DNA of 46,050 nucleotides from UBA4738 sp002413305. GTDB taxonomy: Bacteria; Actinomycetota; UBA4738. The stretch lies in assembly GCA_036847185.1 (NCBI GenBank), contig DAIUAM010000026.1, positions 1 to 46,050 on the forward strand, in the 5' to 3' direction. This document shows positions 38,676-46,050 of the stretch, piece after piece. The notes beneath the pieces are model-generated. The model saw only the letters and a list, made by a program, of their open reading frames with translations. It ran no database searches and was not told the origin of the DNA. The stretch's first letter is position 1, and the number at the start of each line of letters is the position of its first letter. A program made the position numbers and the translations under genes.

Positions 38676-39794
38676 ATGTTTCCACTGCAGAAGGGCCGGA
38701 TCACCAAGCAGGCCCATGTGGGCCTGCCCGAGGGGACGTTCGAGGAGGAGCACGGGCGGGAGGCGTTCGATGGGCGCGTCTCGCATCTCTACCGGTCGCA
38801 TCCGCCGACGGCCTGGGTCCGGATCGACGGGCCCCTGCAACCGCGCGCCTACGACCTGAACGGCCTCGAGCCCGGCGATATGACCGACCCGGCAGGTGCG
38901 TGGCAGCGCATCCTCCACAACGAGGATGTCTCCATCTACGTCAGCAGGCCCACCGGGCCCGCTCCCTCTTTCCTTCGGGACTCCGACGGCGACCTGTGCT
39001 ACTTCGTCCACAAGGGGGCCGGCCTGCTGGAGACCGACTACGGCCCGCTGCGGTTCGAAGCGGGCGACTTCCTGGTGCTCCCGAAGGGCACAACCCACCG
39101 GATCGTGCCCGATGCCGAGGCGGAGACCTTCCTGTACATCGTCGAGTCCCGCGGCGAGTACCGCCTCCCCGACAAGGGCATCCTGGGCAAGCACGCACTG
39201 TTCGACCCGGGCGTCATCGAGACCCCAGAGCCGGATCCGCACGACGAAGAGGGCGAGTTCCAGGTCCGGGTGAAGCGGGACGAGCGATTCACCACGCTCA
39301 CCTATCGGTGGCACCCGATGGACGTGGTCGGGTGGAAGGGCGACCTGTGCCCGATGCGCCTGAACAAGCGCGACTTCCGGCCGGTGGTCTCGCCCAGGTA
39401 CCACATCCCGCCGAGCGTGCACGCTGTGTGGAAGTCCGACGGGTTCGAGATCGGGCTGTTCGCCCCGCGGCCCACCGAGACCGGCGACCCCACCGCGCTC
39501 CGGGTGCCGTTCTTCCATTCGAACATCGACAAGGACGAGGTCCTCTTCTACCACCAGGGGCAGTTCTTCAGCCGGGCGGGGATCGGCGAGGCGTTCATCA
39601 CCCACCACCCACAGGGGCTGCAGCACGGCCCCCAGGCCGCCGCGATCGAGGCGTCGAAGACCAAGGAGTTCGCCGACGAGTACGCGCTGATGGTGGAGGC
39701 CGACAAGCCGTTCGAACGGGACGACGCCCTGGCCGACGTGGAGATCGAAGGCTACGCAACCTCGTGGGCAAAGGGCATGGGCCTGCTGGACTGA
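38676..39794 (+). CDS. hmgA: homogentisate 1,2-dioxygenase family protein
   Basis: Opens the ring of homogentisate to maleylacetoacetate in tyrosine and phenylalanine breakdown. The 372-residue double cupin protein has the N-terminal HLYRSHPPTAW stretch and the C-terminal iron-site region FFHSNIDKDEVLFYHQGQFFSR ... GEAFITHHPQGLQHGPQ. It is shorter than the classical enzyme of about 430 residues, as in many actinobacterial homologues, so a related dioxygenase activity is possible. GGAAAGGAGG lies 5-14 bases before ATG 38676. GC content returns to the genome norm here, right after the ATPase-PIN cassette. Confidence 0.85.
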   Translation: MFPLQKGRITKQAHVGLPEGTFEEEHGREAFDGRVSHLYRSHPPTAWVRIDGPLQPRAYDLNGLEPGDMTDPAGAWQRILHNEDVSIYVSRPTGPAPSFLRDSDGDLCYFVHKGAGLLETDYGPLRFEAGDFLVLPKGTTHRIVPDAEAETFLYIVESRGEYRLPDKGILGKHALFDPGVIETPEPDPHDEEGEFQVRVKRDERFTTLTYRWHPMDVVGWKGDLCPMRLNKRDFRPVVSPRYHIPPSVHAVWKSDGFEIGLFAPRPTETGDPTALRVPFFHSNIDKDEVLFYHQGQFFSRAGIGEAFITHHPQGLQHGPQAAAIEASKTKEFADEYALMVEADKPFERDDALADVEIEGYATSWAKGMGLLD

Positions 39795-39832
39795 GCTGCG
39801 GGCGGGTCGGCCGAGGCGCGCCGGCGAAGCCT

Positions 39833-40993
39833 TCAGGGCGGTTCGGTCACGGGCACGCGTACCGGCTCGCCCTCGGCCCTGGTTCGCAGGCGCGCGATCA
39901 GCTTGCTGGGCCAGTGGGGCTCCATGCACGGGCGCTCCACGAGTGCGAAGAAGGTGACGCCGGCCGCCAGGGTCGCCGCGACGAGTGCGACTGCTGAGCC
40001 GGCCCAGGCCAGGGCCGATGCCGGATGCAAGGCGCGCGCGATCAGAAGCATGAGCGGGTAGTGCAACAGGTAGATCGAGTAGCACATCCCGCCGATGGTC
40101 GTCAGCCAGCGGTTGCGGAGCACTCGCCGAGTGAGCGGGCCACGAAAGGCAGCCATGTACAGGCCCACGATCAGCCATGGCGCGATCACTGTGAGCCGGC
40201 CGCTGTGCGTGGTGCCAGCGAGGAGGAAAAGCACCGGCCAGCCCACAAGCGTTATCAAATCCCACGCGGCGCGGGGGACCGGCTGCTCTGCCCAATCGCT
40301 CACGTAGACGTCGGCGAGCACGAAGCCAGCGAGGAAGAACACCAGGTAGCTGAGGACAGTTCCTGTGTCCCATCGGACTACAGACCCGACCAATGCGGCC
40401 AGGAGTCCGACGGCAGCCATGGCGATGCGTCTCCTCCCTGTGTCGTCGATCCTGAACAGGACCGCGAGCAGGAGGACCAATAGGTAGAACTGGACCTCGA
40501 TCTCGAGCGACCAGAACGGCACGTTGAGGTTCGAGTCGTAGCCGAACACCGAGCGGTGCTGATAGATCAGGCTCGCCAGAAGGTGCGGCAGGAGCACGCG
40601 GACTGGTGACAGGGCCGCGGCGGCGGCGAATGAGAGAGCGAGGGCCAGCACATAAGGCGGCTCCAGCCGCGTCAGACGCCGCAGGTAGTATCCGCGAAGG
40701 TTGACCGGGCGGGCTCCCGCGCGACGCCATGCGGCGAACGGCAGGGCGAGGATGAACCCGCTGATCACGAAGAAGAGCTCAACTCCGAACCACCCAGGCG
40801 CCAGGATGGCCGGGATCCGCACGCTCGGATCGATAGTGCCGAACGGTCGGTCAAGCCGAAGGTTGGGACTGAGCACCTGCCCAACGTGCAACAGGACCAC
40901 GAGGGCGATCGCGACGAACCGCAGACCGTCGATCTCCGGGATGAAGCGGCCCGAGGAGGTCCGTCGGGATAGACGCGCCAGCACCTGGTCCAT
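39833..40993 (-). CDS. membrane acyltransferase 3 family protein (copy A)
   Basis: A 386-residue OafA/acyltransferase_3 (PF01757) protein with about ten membrane helices. It shows IPEIDGLRFVAIALVVLLHVG (catalytic His region), GWFGVELFFVISGFIL, RRLTRLEPPYVLAL and CYSIYLLHYPLML. Members O-acylate sugars, peptidoglycan or lipids at the membrane. The starting ATG is at 40993. It is a close tandem duplicate of the gene at 41453-42613: same length and nearly collinear, and about 100 bases of upstream sequence are also duplicated. Confidence 0.9.
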   Translation of the reverse strand: MDQVLARLSRRTSSGRFIPEIDGLRFVAIALVVLLHVGQVLSPNLRLDRPFGTIDPSVRIPAILAPGWFGVELFFVISGFILALPFAAWRRAGARPVNLRGYYLRRLTRLEPPYVLALALSFAAAAALSPVRVLLPHLLASLIYQHRSVFGYDSNLNVPFWSLEIEVQFYLLVLLLAVLFRIDDTGRRRIAMAAVGLLAALVGSVVRWDTGTVLSYLVFFLAGFVLADVYVSDWAEQPVPRAAWDLITLVGWPVLFLLAGTTHSGRLTVIAPWLIVGLYMAAFRGPLTRRVLRNRWLTTIGGMCYSIYLLHYPLMLLIARALHPASALAWAGSAVALVAATLAAGVTFFALVERPCMEPHWPSKLIARLRTRAEGEPVRVPVTEPP

Positions 40994-41452
40994 TACGGCC
41001 GCGAGTGTCGGTTACCCGGCCAATCGGGGCATCCCCACTTCGACCGGCCTGCTGTGCGTAGTTCTGCGTACCCGCGACCCCGCCGTCTACGACGCTCGCA
41101 CACGACCGCTGGCACGACCGCCGGCACGGGCGCTGACCTGCGGCGTCCTTCGCCGTGGAACCGCCCGGGAACACGCGGAGCCGGCGCGAGCGGCCCGGTC
41201 CTTCGCGGAATCCTCGAGCTAATCGTCGAGCTCGTCGGCGCGGAGCAGCAGCCGGCCCTCGTGATTGCGATGGGGGGCGGCTCCGGCGCCGCTCAGGTTG
41301 TAGACCCCGCTGCACCGACCATCCGAGGTAGTTGGCCGCCTGCCGGGTGGTCATCCGCGGCGGCCCGTCCCACCCGGACTGGACCCGGGAGGACAGCGCC
41401 GCCCCGCTCCTGGAGCTCTAGCCAACCCTTCCTCGGCATAGCCCGGAAGCCT
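40994..41452. other. spacer between duplicated acyltransferase genes
   Basis: About 100 bases next to copy A (to about 41090) resemble the upstream region of copy B (42614-42710), including the shared CGTAGTTCTGCGTA. Bases 41219-41354 hold the frameshifted excisionase-like gene. I saw nothing else supportable here. Confidence 0.6.
41219..41354 (-). pseudogene. excisionase/HTH_17-type DNA-binding protein with a 1-base frameshift
   Basis: ATG 41354 opens MTTRQAANYLGWSVQR, the first half of a MerR/excisionase-type helix-turn-helix. The frame is then lost at a run of four identical bases (CCCC at 41305-41308 on the plus strand). If one is dropped, the sequence continues VYNLSGAGAAPHRNHEG, then RLLLRADELDD and a stop at 41219. 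That yields a complete 44-residue HTH_17 domain. So the gene is either broken by one base or carries a sequencing error. It lies between the two acyltransferase copies, in otherwise empty DNA. Confidence 0.55.
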
Positions 41453-42613
41453 TCAGGGCGCTCCGGTCACGGGTACGCGCACCGGCTCACCGTCGGCCCT
41501 GGGTCGCAGGCGCGCGATCAGCTTGCTGGGCCAGTGGGGCTCCATGCAGGGGCGCTCCACCAGCGCGAAGAAGATGACACCTGCCGCCAGGGTGGCCGCG
41601 ACGAGTGCGGTGGCAGAGCCGGCCCAGGCCAGGGCCGACGCCGGATGGAAGGCGCGCCCGATCAGGAGCATGAGCGGGTAGTGCAACAGGTAGATCGAGT
41701 AGCACATCCCGCCGATAGTGGTGAGCCAGCGATTCCGCAGGATCCGTCCAGTGAGGGGTCCGCGGAAGGCCGCCATGTACAGCACCACGACGAGCCACGG
41801 CCCCACCGCCAAGAGTTTCTCGCTGCGGGTGAGGCCGACGGCGACGAGGAGCACCACCCAACCGACGACGGAGACCAGGTCCCAGGCCCGACTCGACGTC
41901 GGCCGCTCTCGCCAGTCGACGACGTAGACGTCGGCGAGCACGAAGCCCGCAAGGAAGAACTCGAGGAAGCTCAGGACGGTGAGGCCGTCCCGGCTCCCAT
42001 GGGATCCGAGCGCGAGGCCTGCAAGGCCCACGGCGGCCATGGCGATCCGCCGCTTCGTCGTGTCCTCGATCCGGAACAGCAGAGCCAGCAACGGGACGAG
42101 GACATAGAACTGCACCTCGATCTCCAGGGACCAGAGCGGTGAGTTGAGAAAGCTGTCGTACCCGAACAGCGTTCCGTGCTGGTAGACGAGACTGGCCAGG
42201 AGATGGGGGAGCAGGCCGCGGATCGGGCCGACCGCAGCCGCAGCGACGAACGCGAGACCCAGCGCCAGGACGTAGGGGGGCTCCAGTCGTGTCAGCCGGC
42301 GCAGATAGTAGGCGCGCAGGTTCACCGGCCGCCCTCCCGTCCGTCGCCACGCAGCGAACGGCAAGGCCAGAATGAAGCCGCTGATGACGAAGAACAGCTC
42401 GACGCCGAACCACCCGCTCGCCAGCACTGGGGGTGCTTTCGCGCCTGGGAGCGCGGTGCCGAATGGAAGATTGAGTCGAAGATTCGGAGAGAGGACGATG
42501 CCGACGTGGAAGCCCACCACGAGAGCGATAGCCAGGAAGCGCAGGCCGTCGATTTCAGGGATGTAGCGGCCCGAGGAGGTCCTTCGGGATAGACGCGACA
42601 GCACGTGGTCCAC
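41453..42613 (-). CDS. membrane acyltransferase 3 family protein (copy B)
   Basis: A 386-residue paralogue of the gene at 39833, highly similar along its full length (same IPEIDGLRF, GWFGVELFFVISGFIL, CYSIYLLHYPLMLLI, EPHWPSKLIARLR stretches). Differences concentrate in the region just after the first helix and in the middle periplasmic loops. It uses GTG 42613. The two genes lie 1620 bases apart start to start, in the same direction. Function as for copy A; divergence suggests either different substrates or relaxed selection on one copy. Confidence 0.9.
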   Translation of the reverse strand: MDHVLSRLSRRTSSGRYIPEIDGLRFLAIALVVGFHVGIVLSPNLRLNLPFGTALPGAKAPPVLASGWFGVELFFVISGFILALPFAAWRRTGGRPVNLRAYYLRRLTRLEPPYVLALGLAFVAAAAVGPIRGLLPHLLASLVYQHGTLFGYDSFLNSPLWSLEIEVQFYVLVPLLALLFRIEDTTKRRIAMAAVGLAGLALGSHGSRDGLTVLSFLEFFLAGFVLADVYVVDWRERPTSSRAWDLVSVVGWVVLLVAVGLTRSEKLLAVGPWLVVVLYMAAFRGPLTGRILRNRWLTTIGGMCYSIYLLHYPLMLLIGRAFHPASALAWAGSATALVAATLAAGVIFFALVERPCMEPHWPSKLIARLRPRADGEPVRVPVTGAP

Positions 42614-42644
42614 TACGGCTGCGATTGTCGGTCACTCCGCCCGA

Positions 42645-43496
42645 TCAGAGCCTGCCCACTTCAACGGGTCTCCCATGCGTAGTTCTGCGTATCGGCGACC
42701 CCGGGCCCTCGCGGGATAGGCTTCGCGTCGCTCGACGAGGTTCGCGGACCGTGGCCGGCACGCCCAGCACGTTCTGCAACCTCCCGATCCCGTCCGCTTC
42801 GACCTCCACCACCGAGCCCGGCTCCAGAGGGGTGCCGAGCCCTCGGGTGCGGCGGCGGAGTGGGGACGCCAGGACCATGCCCGGCCGAGTCCCCTTGGCG
42901 GTCATCGAACGGATGGCCGCCATCTCCGGGAAGATCCATGCTGCCGGGGCCAGCGGGACCTCGGAGGAGACCCGCCCATCCAGCTTCGATACCAGCGATC
43001 CTCCCCTGGGAGCGAAGTCGTCCGCGGTCACCACGCACGGGCCGAAGGACAGCGCGACGATCCCGCGGGCCCGGCTCGGCTGGCTCCAACTCACCATGAT
43101 CGTGTAGCCGAAGATCAGCCCGGCGGCCTGCTTCGGCGTCACGCTGTGGCCGGTCCGCCCGACGATGCAGGCCAGTTGCGGGTTGTGGTCGAGCGTCGGG
43201 TCGGTGCCCGGCCAAGGAACCTCGTCGCCCGGTCCGAGGATCCGTTCGCGCCGGAATGGCGGGAGGTAGGGGACCAAGAGGCGGGGCTTTCGAACCCGGA
43301 ACTCGCGGGTTACGTCCGGCTGCATGAGAGCAACACGGGCGGCGTCGAGCGTGGAGCCGCCGTTGCGGGCGACGAGCGCTTCCAGGGTGGGGGGGAAGGC
43401 CGGGTGACCGACCGCGTCGGGCAGGTCCACGACGACCCCCTCCACCAGCGCGCCGAGGCGCCGGGCGCCTCCACGGAGGTAGGTCACGAGTCGCAT
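42645..43496 (-). CDS. fumarylacetoacetate hydrolase family protein with altered metal site
   Basis: A 283-residue FAH-fold protein. Family landmarks are LVPYLPPFRRERILGPGDEVPWP, IVGRTG, AAGLIFGYTI, SFGPCVVTADDF and PGSVVEVEADGIGRLQNVLG. The usual metal ligands are not seen: the ExE pair reads NPQ (in LDHNPQLACIV), and the NDxSARD motif reads VSWSQPS. Catalysis by the canonical mechanism is therefore doubtful. It starts at ATG 43496. Homogentisate dioxygenase lies 3 kb away, so a role in tyrosine breakdown is suggested, but two acyltransferases separate them and the changed site weakens it. Confidence 0.75.
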   Translation of the reverse strand: MRLVTYLRGGARRLGALVEGVVVDLPDAVGHPAFPPTLEALVARNGGSTLDAARVALMQPDVTREFRVRKPRLLVPYLPPFRRERILGPGDEVPWPGTDPTLDHNPQLACIVGRTGHSVTPKQAAGLIFGYTIMVSWSQPSRARGIVALSFGPCVVTADDFAPRGGSLVSKLDGRVSSEVPLAPAAWIFPEMAAIRSMTAKGTRPGMVLASPLRRRTRGLGTPLEPGSVVEVEADGIGRLQNVLGVPATVREPRRATRSLSREGPGSPIRRTTHGRPVEVGRL

Positions 43497-43556
43497 GGCC
43501 AGGGACCCGGATGATAGCCCCGGTTGCCGCCCATTCCTCGGAAGGTGTGGGAATTT

Positions 43557-44339
43557 ATGGGCCACATGGCGACGAACGAAGGGGGCGGCGGCCCTCCCCC
43601 GAACGACGGCGGCGGCTCCGAGGGCGGAGGCGGCTCCGGAAGGCGGGCGTCGCCGCCCGCCTCGTGGCGGGCGGTGGAGGTCTTCCCCGTCTTCCTGCTT
43701 GTGGTCATGGTCACCCTGATCGGGGCATCGGTCCTCCAGGGGGTCGTGCGGTCCTGCGGGCCCCAGCTGACGATCGGCACCCTGATCCAGGAGCTTGCCT
43801 TCGCCGGGGCGGTGCTGTTCTGGGTCCGATACGTGAAGCACAGCTCGTTCGCCGCGCTTGGGCTGCCGAAACGTCCGGCCGGCGACGTGGTCACCGGCGT
43901 GGTCGCCGGCGTGGCCCTCTTCCTACTGGCCTTCCTGGTGGCGGACGTCACCAGCGCCGTCGCCGCGGCGATCCTCGGGCACCAGCCCGTCCAGCCGAAA
44001 CAGATCGATCCGTGCGTCCGGGGCCTGGCCTTCCAGCTCACCGGCCCCATCGTCATCCTGGCCGCCCCGCTCGGCGAGGAGCTGTTCTTCCGAGGGTTCT
44101 TCTACAAGGGGCTCCGGCGGCGGTTGGCCATCTGGCCGTCGGCGGTGATCTCGGGACTGGCGTTCGGTGCGCTGCACATCGCCGGGTGGTCGTTCCTGCT
44201 CATCGTGCCCGCCCTGTTCATGGTCGGGGTCGGGCTGGCCCTGGTGTACGAGCACCGGCAGAGCCTGCTCGCGTCGGTGGCCGCACACGCCACGTTCAAC
44301 GTGATCGGCTTCATCGCCATCGCGATGGGACGGAAATAG
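43557..44339 (+). CDS. CPBP family intramembrane metalloprotease
   Basis: A 260-residue membrane protein. After a Gly-rich N-terminus (about 45 residues with GGGGPPPNDGGGSEGGGG) come some seven hydrophobic helices. The CPBP (Abi/CAAX) motifs are EELFFRGFF (EExxxR), FGALHIAGW (His) and AHATFNVIGF (HxxxN). These form the intramembrane zinc-protease site. GGAAGG lies 11 bases before ATG 43557; ATG 43566 is an alternative. Some actinobacterial members mature or cleave small peptides; no peptide gene was seen next to it. Confidence 0.88.
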   Translation: MGHMATNEGGGGPPPNDGGGSEGGGGSGRRASPPASWRAVEVFPVFLLVVMVTLIGASVLQGVVRSCGPQLTIGTLIQELAFAGAVLFWVRYVKHSSFAALGLPKRPAGDVVTGVVAGVALFLLAFLVADVTSAVAAAILGHQPVQPKQIDPCVRGLAFQLTGPIVILAAPLGEELFFRGFFYKGLRRRLAIWPSAVISGLAFGALHIAGWSFLLIVPALFMVGVGLALVYEHRQSLLASVAAHATFNVIGFIAIAMGRK

Positions 44340-44400
44340 GAGTACGGGACGAACCACCTGCCCGTGGACCGTCGCGGCCCCGCGTGCTTGAATCCCGCCA

Positions 44401-44838
44401 ATGCCGGAGGAAACGTCCCTCGTCGCCGTCCGGGCCGCCGTAGAGGCGATCGTTCCGCCGCTCGGCGACCTGCCGGGCGCCGCCGACCTCGACGTCCAGC
44501 GTCACGTGGTCGAGGCCATCGAGCAGTTCCTGCCCGGGTTCGTCGACCTCCTGGCCACCTTGCTCGACGCCTACGCGGACGACGTCGAGCCGGGCGCGGG
44601 GTTCGCCCAGCTCGACGCGGACGGTCGCGTGGGCGTCCTGCGGACCATGTCCGGCGAGGAGAACCCGGACATGCAGGACATCGTGGACGGCCTGCTGGTC
44701 TTCACGTACGGCGGTTACTTCTCCGAATGGACGGGCTACGACCGGGCCTCGGGGACCCTGCGGCCGCCGGCCGTGTGGTCGGCGATGGGGTACGCGGGTC
44801 CGAGCGCCGGACATCCCGACTACCGGAAGGACGGCTGA
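44401..44838 (+). CDS. gluconate 2-dehydrogenase subunit 3 family protein
   Basis: A 145-residue protein with the subunit-3 fold: a helical start, then ALDAYADD, DGRVGVLRTM, and a C-terminal LLVFTYGGYFSEWTGYD-like segment near residue 100. Subunit 3 is the small partner of GMC-type or related membrane dehydrogenases. No twin-arginine signal is visible. It ends 6 bases before the GMC oxidoreductase gene, so the two are probably an operon and a complex. Confidence 0.75.
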   Translation: MPEETSLVAVRAAVEAIVPPLGDLPGAADLDVQRHVVEAIEQFLPGFVDLLATLLDAYADDVEPGAGFAQLDADGRVGVLRTMSGEENPDMQDIVDGLLVFTYGGYFSEWTGYDRASGTLRPPAVWSAMGYAGPSAGHPDYRKDG

Positions 44839-44844
44839 CCGCGT

Positions 44845-46002
44845 ATGCGGAACGAGAACCCGGACGTCCTGATCGTCGGCGCCGGTGCCGGCGGGCCGGT
44901 GGTGGCGAAAGCACTGGCCGAACACGGGGCCAGCGTGCTGATGCTGGAGGCGGGCCCCTGGCTCGACCCTGGCCGCGACTTCACACGCCTCGAGGACGAC
45001 ATGGGTTCGATCATCGACGGGCGGCTCCGGTGGGGCCCATCGGACCGTTCGAAGCCGCCCTGGATGCGGCGGCGGGTGGGCGTCGGCCTGATCCTGCAGG
45101 CTGCCGGCGTGGGGGGGACGACCCTCCACTACAACGCGATCTCGGTCCGGCCCTATCGGCGGTCCGTCGACGGTGTCTGGCCCCTCACCTACGACGAGCT
45201 GGTGCCGTACTTCGAACAGGTCGAGGCCTACCTGCCCGTCCGGCAGCTCGACGAGGGCGACCTGGCCACCAAGGACGCCGTGTTCGGGGAAGCCTGCGAG
45301 AAGATGGGCTTGGCCCACACCTCGTCGAAGGACATCACCGAGCCGGTGTGGCGCCGTTCGTTCAACGCCATCCTGCCGATCGCCCGCATGACGCCGGACG
45401 GGCCATTGGAGTATCCGGAGATCGACGGCTGCACGATGTGCGGGCACTGCCTGGTCGGCTGTCCGAACCCTGCCGGGGCGCCGCTGGAGCGCAAGGCGAA
45501 GCGGGCCACGAACGTGAACTACGTGCCCGACGCCCTGGCCACCGGGAGCTGCGAGGTGGTGCCGAACGCGTTCGCCACGCTCCTGCTGTTCGACGACGAC
45601 GCGCCGGGCGGCCGGGCGGCCCGCGTCCGCGGCGTCCGGTGGCGCGACGCAGGGAGCGGCGAGGTCCACGAGGCGAACGCGAAGGTGGTCGTCCTGGCCG
45701 GCGGTTCGATCGAATCGCCCCGTCTGTACCTCAACTCGGGTCTCCCCGACCCGCACGGCACCGTCGGGCGCTACCTGACCACACACGCCCAGGACCTGGT
45801 CACGGGGTTCTTCGACCGAGACCTCCGGCCGGACGTCGGCCAGGTCACCATGGCCCGGGCTGACTTCCCGGGCTACGGCTGTCTGTTCAGCCAGGGATAC
45901 GGGCCGCAGTCGTTCGCCATCGTGCTGGCCGGTGGCGGCGGTGGGTTCTGGGACGAACCGGTCCCGGGCGAGCCCTGGGACGTCCAGGGCCGGTTCTCAT
46001 AG
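44845..46002 (+). CDS. GMC oxidoreductase, C-terminally short
   Basis: An FAD-dependent glucose-methanol-choline family enzyme. The FAD fold is DVLIVGAGAGGPVVAKALAEHGASVLMLEAGPW (residues 7-39); later come the AAGVGGTTLHYNAISVRP signature and VVVLAGGSIESPRLYL. A CTMCGHCLVGCPN motif (CxxCxxCxxxCP) near residue 198 could bind an iron-sulfur cluster. Family members have about 550 residues and end with a His-containing domain. Here a TAG at 46000 ends the frame at 385 residues, before that domain. Sixteen sense codons follow in the same frame to the window edge, so a nonsense mutation or error is possible. Confidence 0.8.
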   Translation: MRNENPDVLIVGAGAGGPVVAKALAEHGASVLMLEAGPWLDPGRDFTRLEDDMGSIIDGRLRWGPSDRSKPPWMRRRVGVGLILQAAGVGGTTLHYNAISVRPYRRSVDGVWPLTYDELVPYFEQVEAYLPVRQLDEGDLATKDAVFGEACEKMGLAHTSSKDITEPVWRRSFNAILPIARMTPDGPLEYPEIDGCTMCGHCLVGCPNPAGAPLERKAKRATNVNYVPDALATGSCEVVPNAFATLLLFDDDAPGGRAARVRGVRWRDAGSGEVHEANAKVVVLAGGSIESPRLYLNSGLPDPHGTVGRYLTTHAQDLVTGFFDRDLRPDVGQVTMARADFPGYGCLFSQGYGPQSFAIVLAGGGGGFWDEPVPGEPWDVQGRFS

Positions 46003-46050
46003 GGTCCACGGACGTGGTGTGCGAACCACCTGAAGGTCCTTGAACGAAGA

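Noticed and set aside
40851..41354. 167-residue minus-strand frame between the acyltransferases
   Set aside because: Only its first 16 residues are meaningful (the excisionase-like start); the rest is out-of-frame sequence after the frameshift.

Overview
The window is GC-rich, densely packed bacterial DNA from an actinobacterium (Actinomycetota). The evidence is a mycothiol glycosyltransferase (MshA), a glnA2/glnE/glnA1 nitrogen cluster with a GlnR-like orphan regulator, an RsiG-like protein, a Rv0474/HbhA-like pair, and many genes that start on GTG a few bases after a TAnnnT promoter box. A run of exactly 100 N inside a repeated gene marks a scaffold gap, so this is probably a draft or metagenome assembly. 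No rRNA, CRISPR array, prophage or intact insertion sequence was seen.

Left part (1-5.0 kb): a remnant of a DUF1345 membrane protein, a PAP2 phosphatase, a tRNA-Glu/Asp/Phe cluster, a YcaQ/AlkZ-type DNA glycosylase, a two-domain blue-copper lipoprotein broken by the gap, a DUF4389 membrane protein, a cluster of four short direct repeats, and tRNA-Lys. Nitrogen block (5.0-18.6 kb): NAD synthase and GS type 2 on the minus strand, a secreted beta-helix protein, GlnE with a nucleotide pyrophosphatase, adenylylatable GS type 1, a DUF2207 lipoprotein, a small NTF2-like protein and the GlnR-like regulator. Both GS promoters carry GlnR-type half-sites 11 bp apart.

Middle (18.6-32.4 kb): MoaD-like protein, LLM flavin oxidoreductase, a divergent sulfate-assimilation pair (APS reductase, ATP sulfurylase), an acyltransferase, a fatty-acid block (two acyl-CoA dehydrogenases and an acyl-CoA synthetase), an M23 peptidase, an RsiG-like coiled-coil protein, L-asparaginase, the XRE regulator plus HbhA-like pair, and mshA.

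Right part (32.4-46 kb): an intergenic region that looks like an unidentified structured RNA, an ABC-F ATPase, proline dehydrogenase with a leaderless 15-codon upstream ORF, proC, and a 40-residue basic protein. A low-GC, apparently transferred two-gene cassette follows (DUF3696 ATPase plus PIN-like nuclease, the latter with an in-frame TGA). Next come homogentisate dioxygenase and a FAH-family protein, separated by two tandemly duplicated membrane acyltransferases and a frameshifted excisionase-like gene. The window ends with a CPBP protease and a gluconate-dehydrogenase-type GMC oxidoreductase pair.

The strongest candidates for something undescribed are the structured RNA at about 32.55-32.82 kb, the ATPase-PIN cassette with its interrupted effector, the leaderless upstream ORF of proline dehydrogenase, and the doubled 14-bp palindrome between glnA1 and its neighbour. 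All functions are read from sequence motifs; no database search was run.
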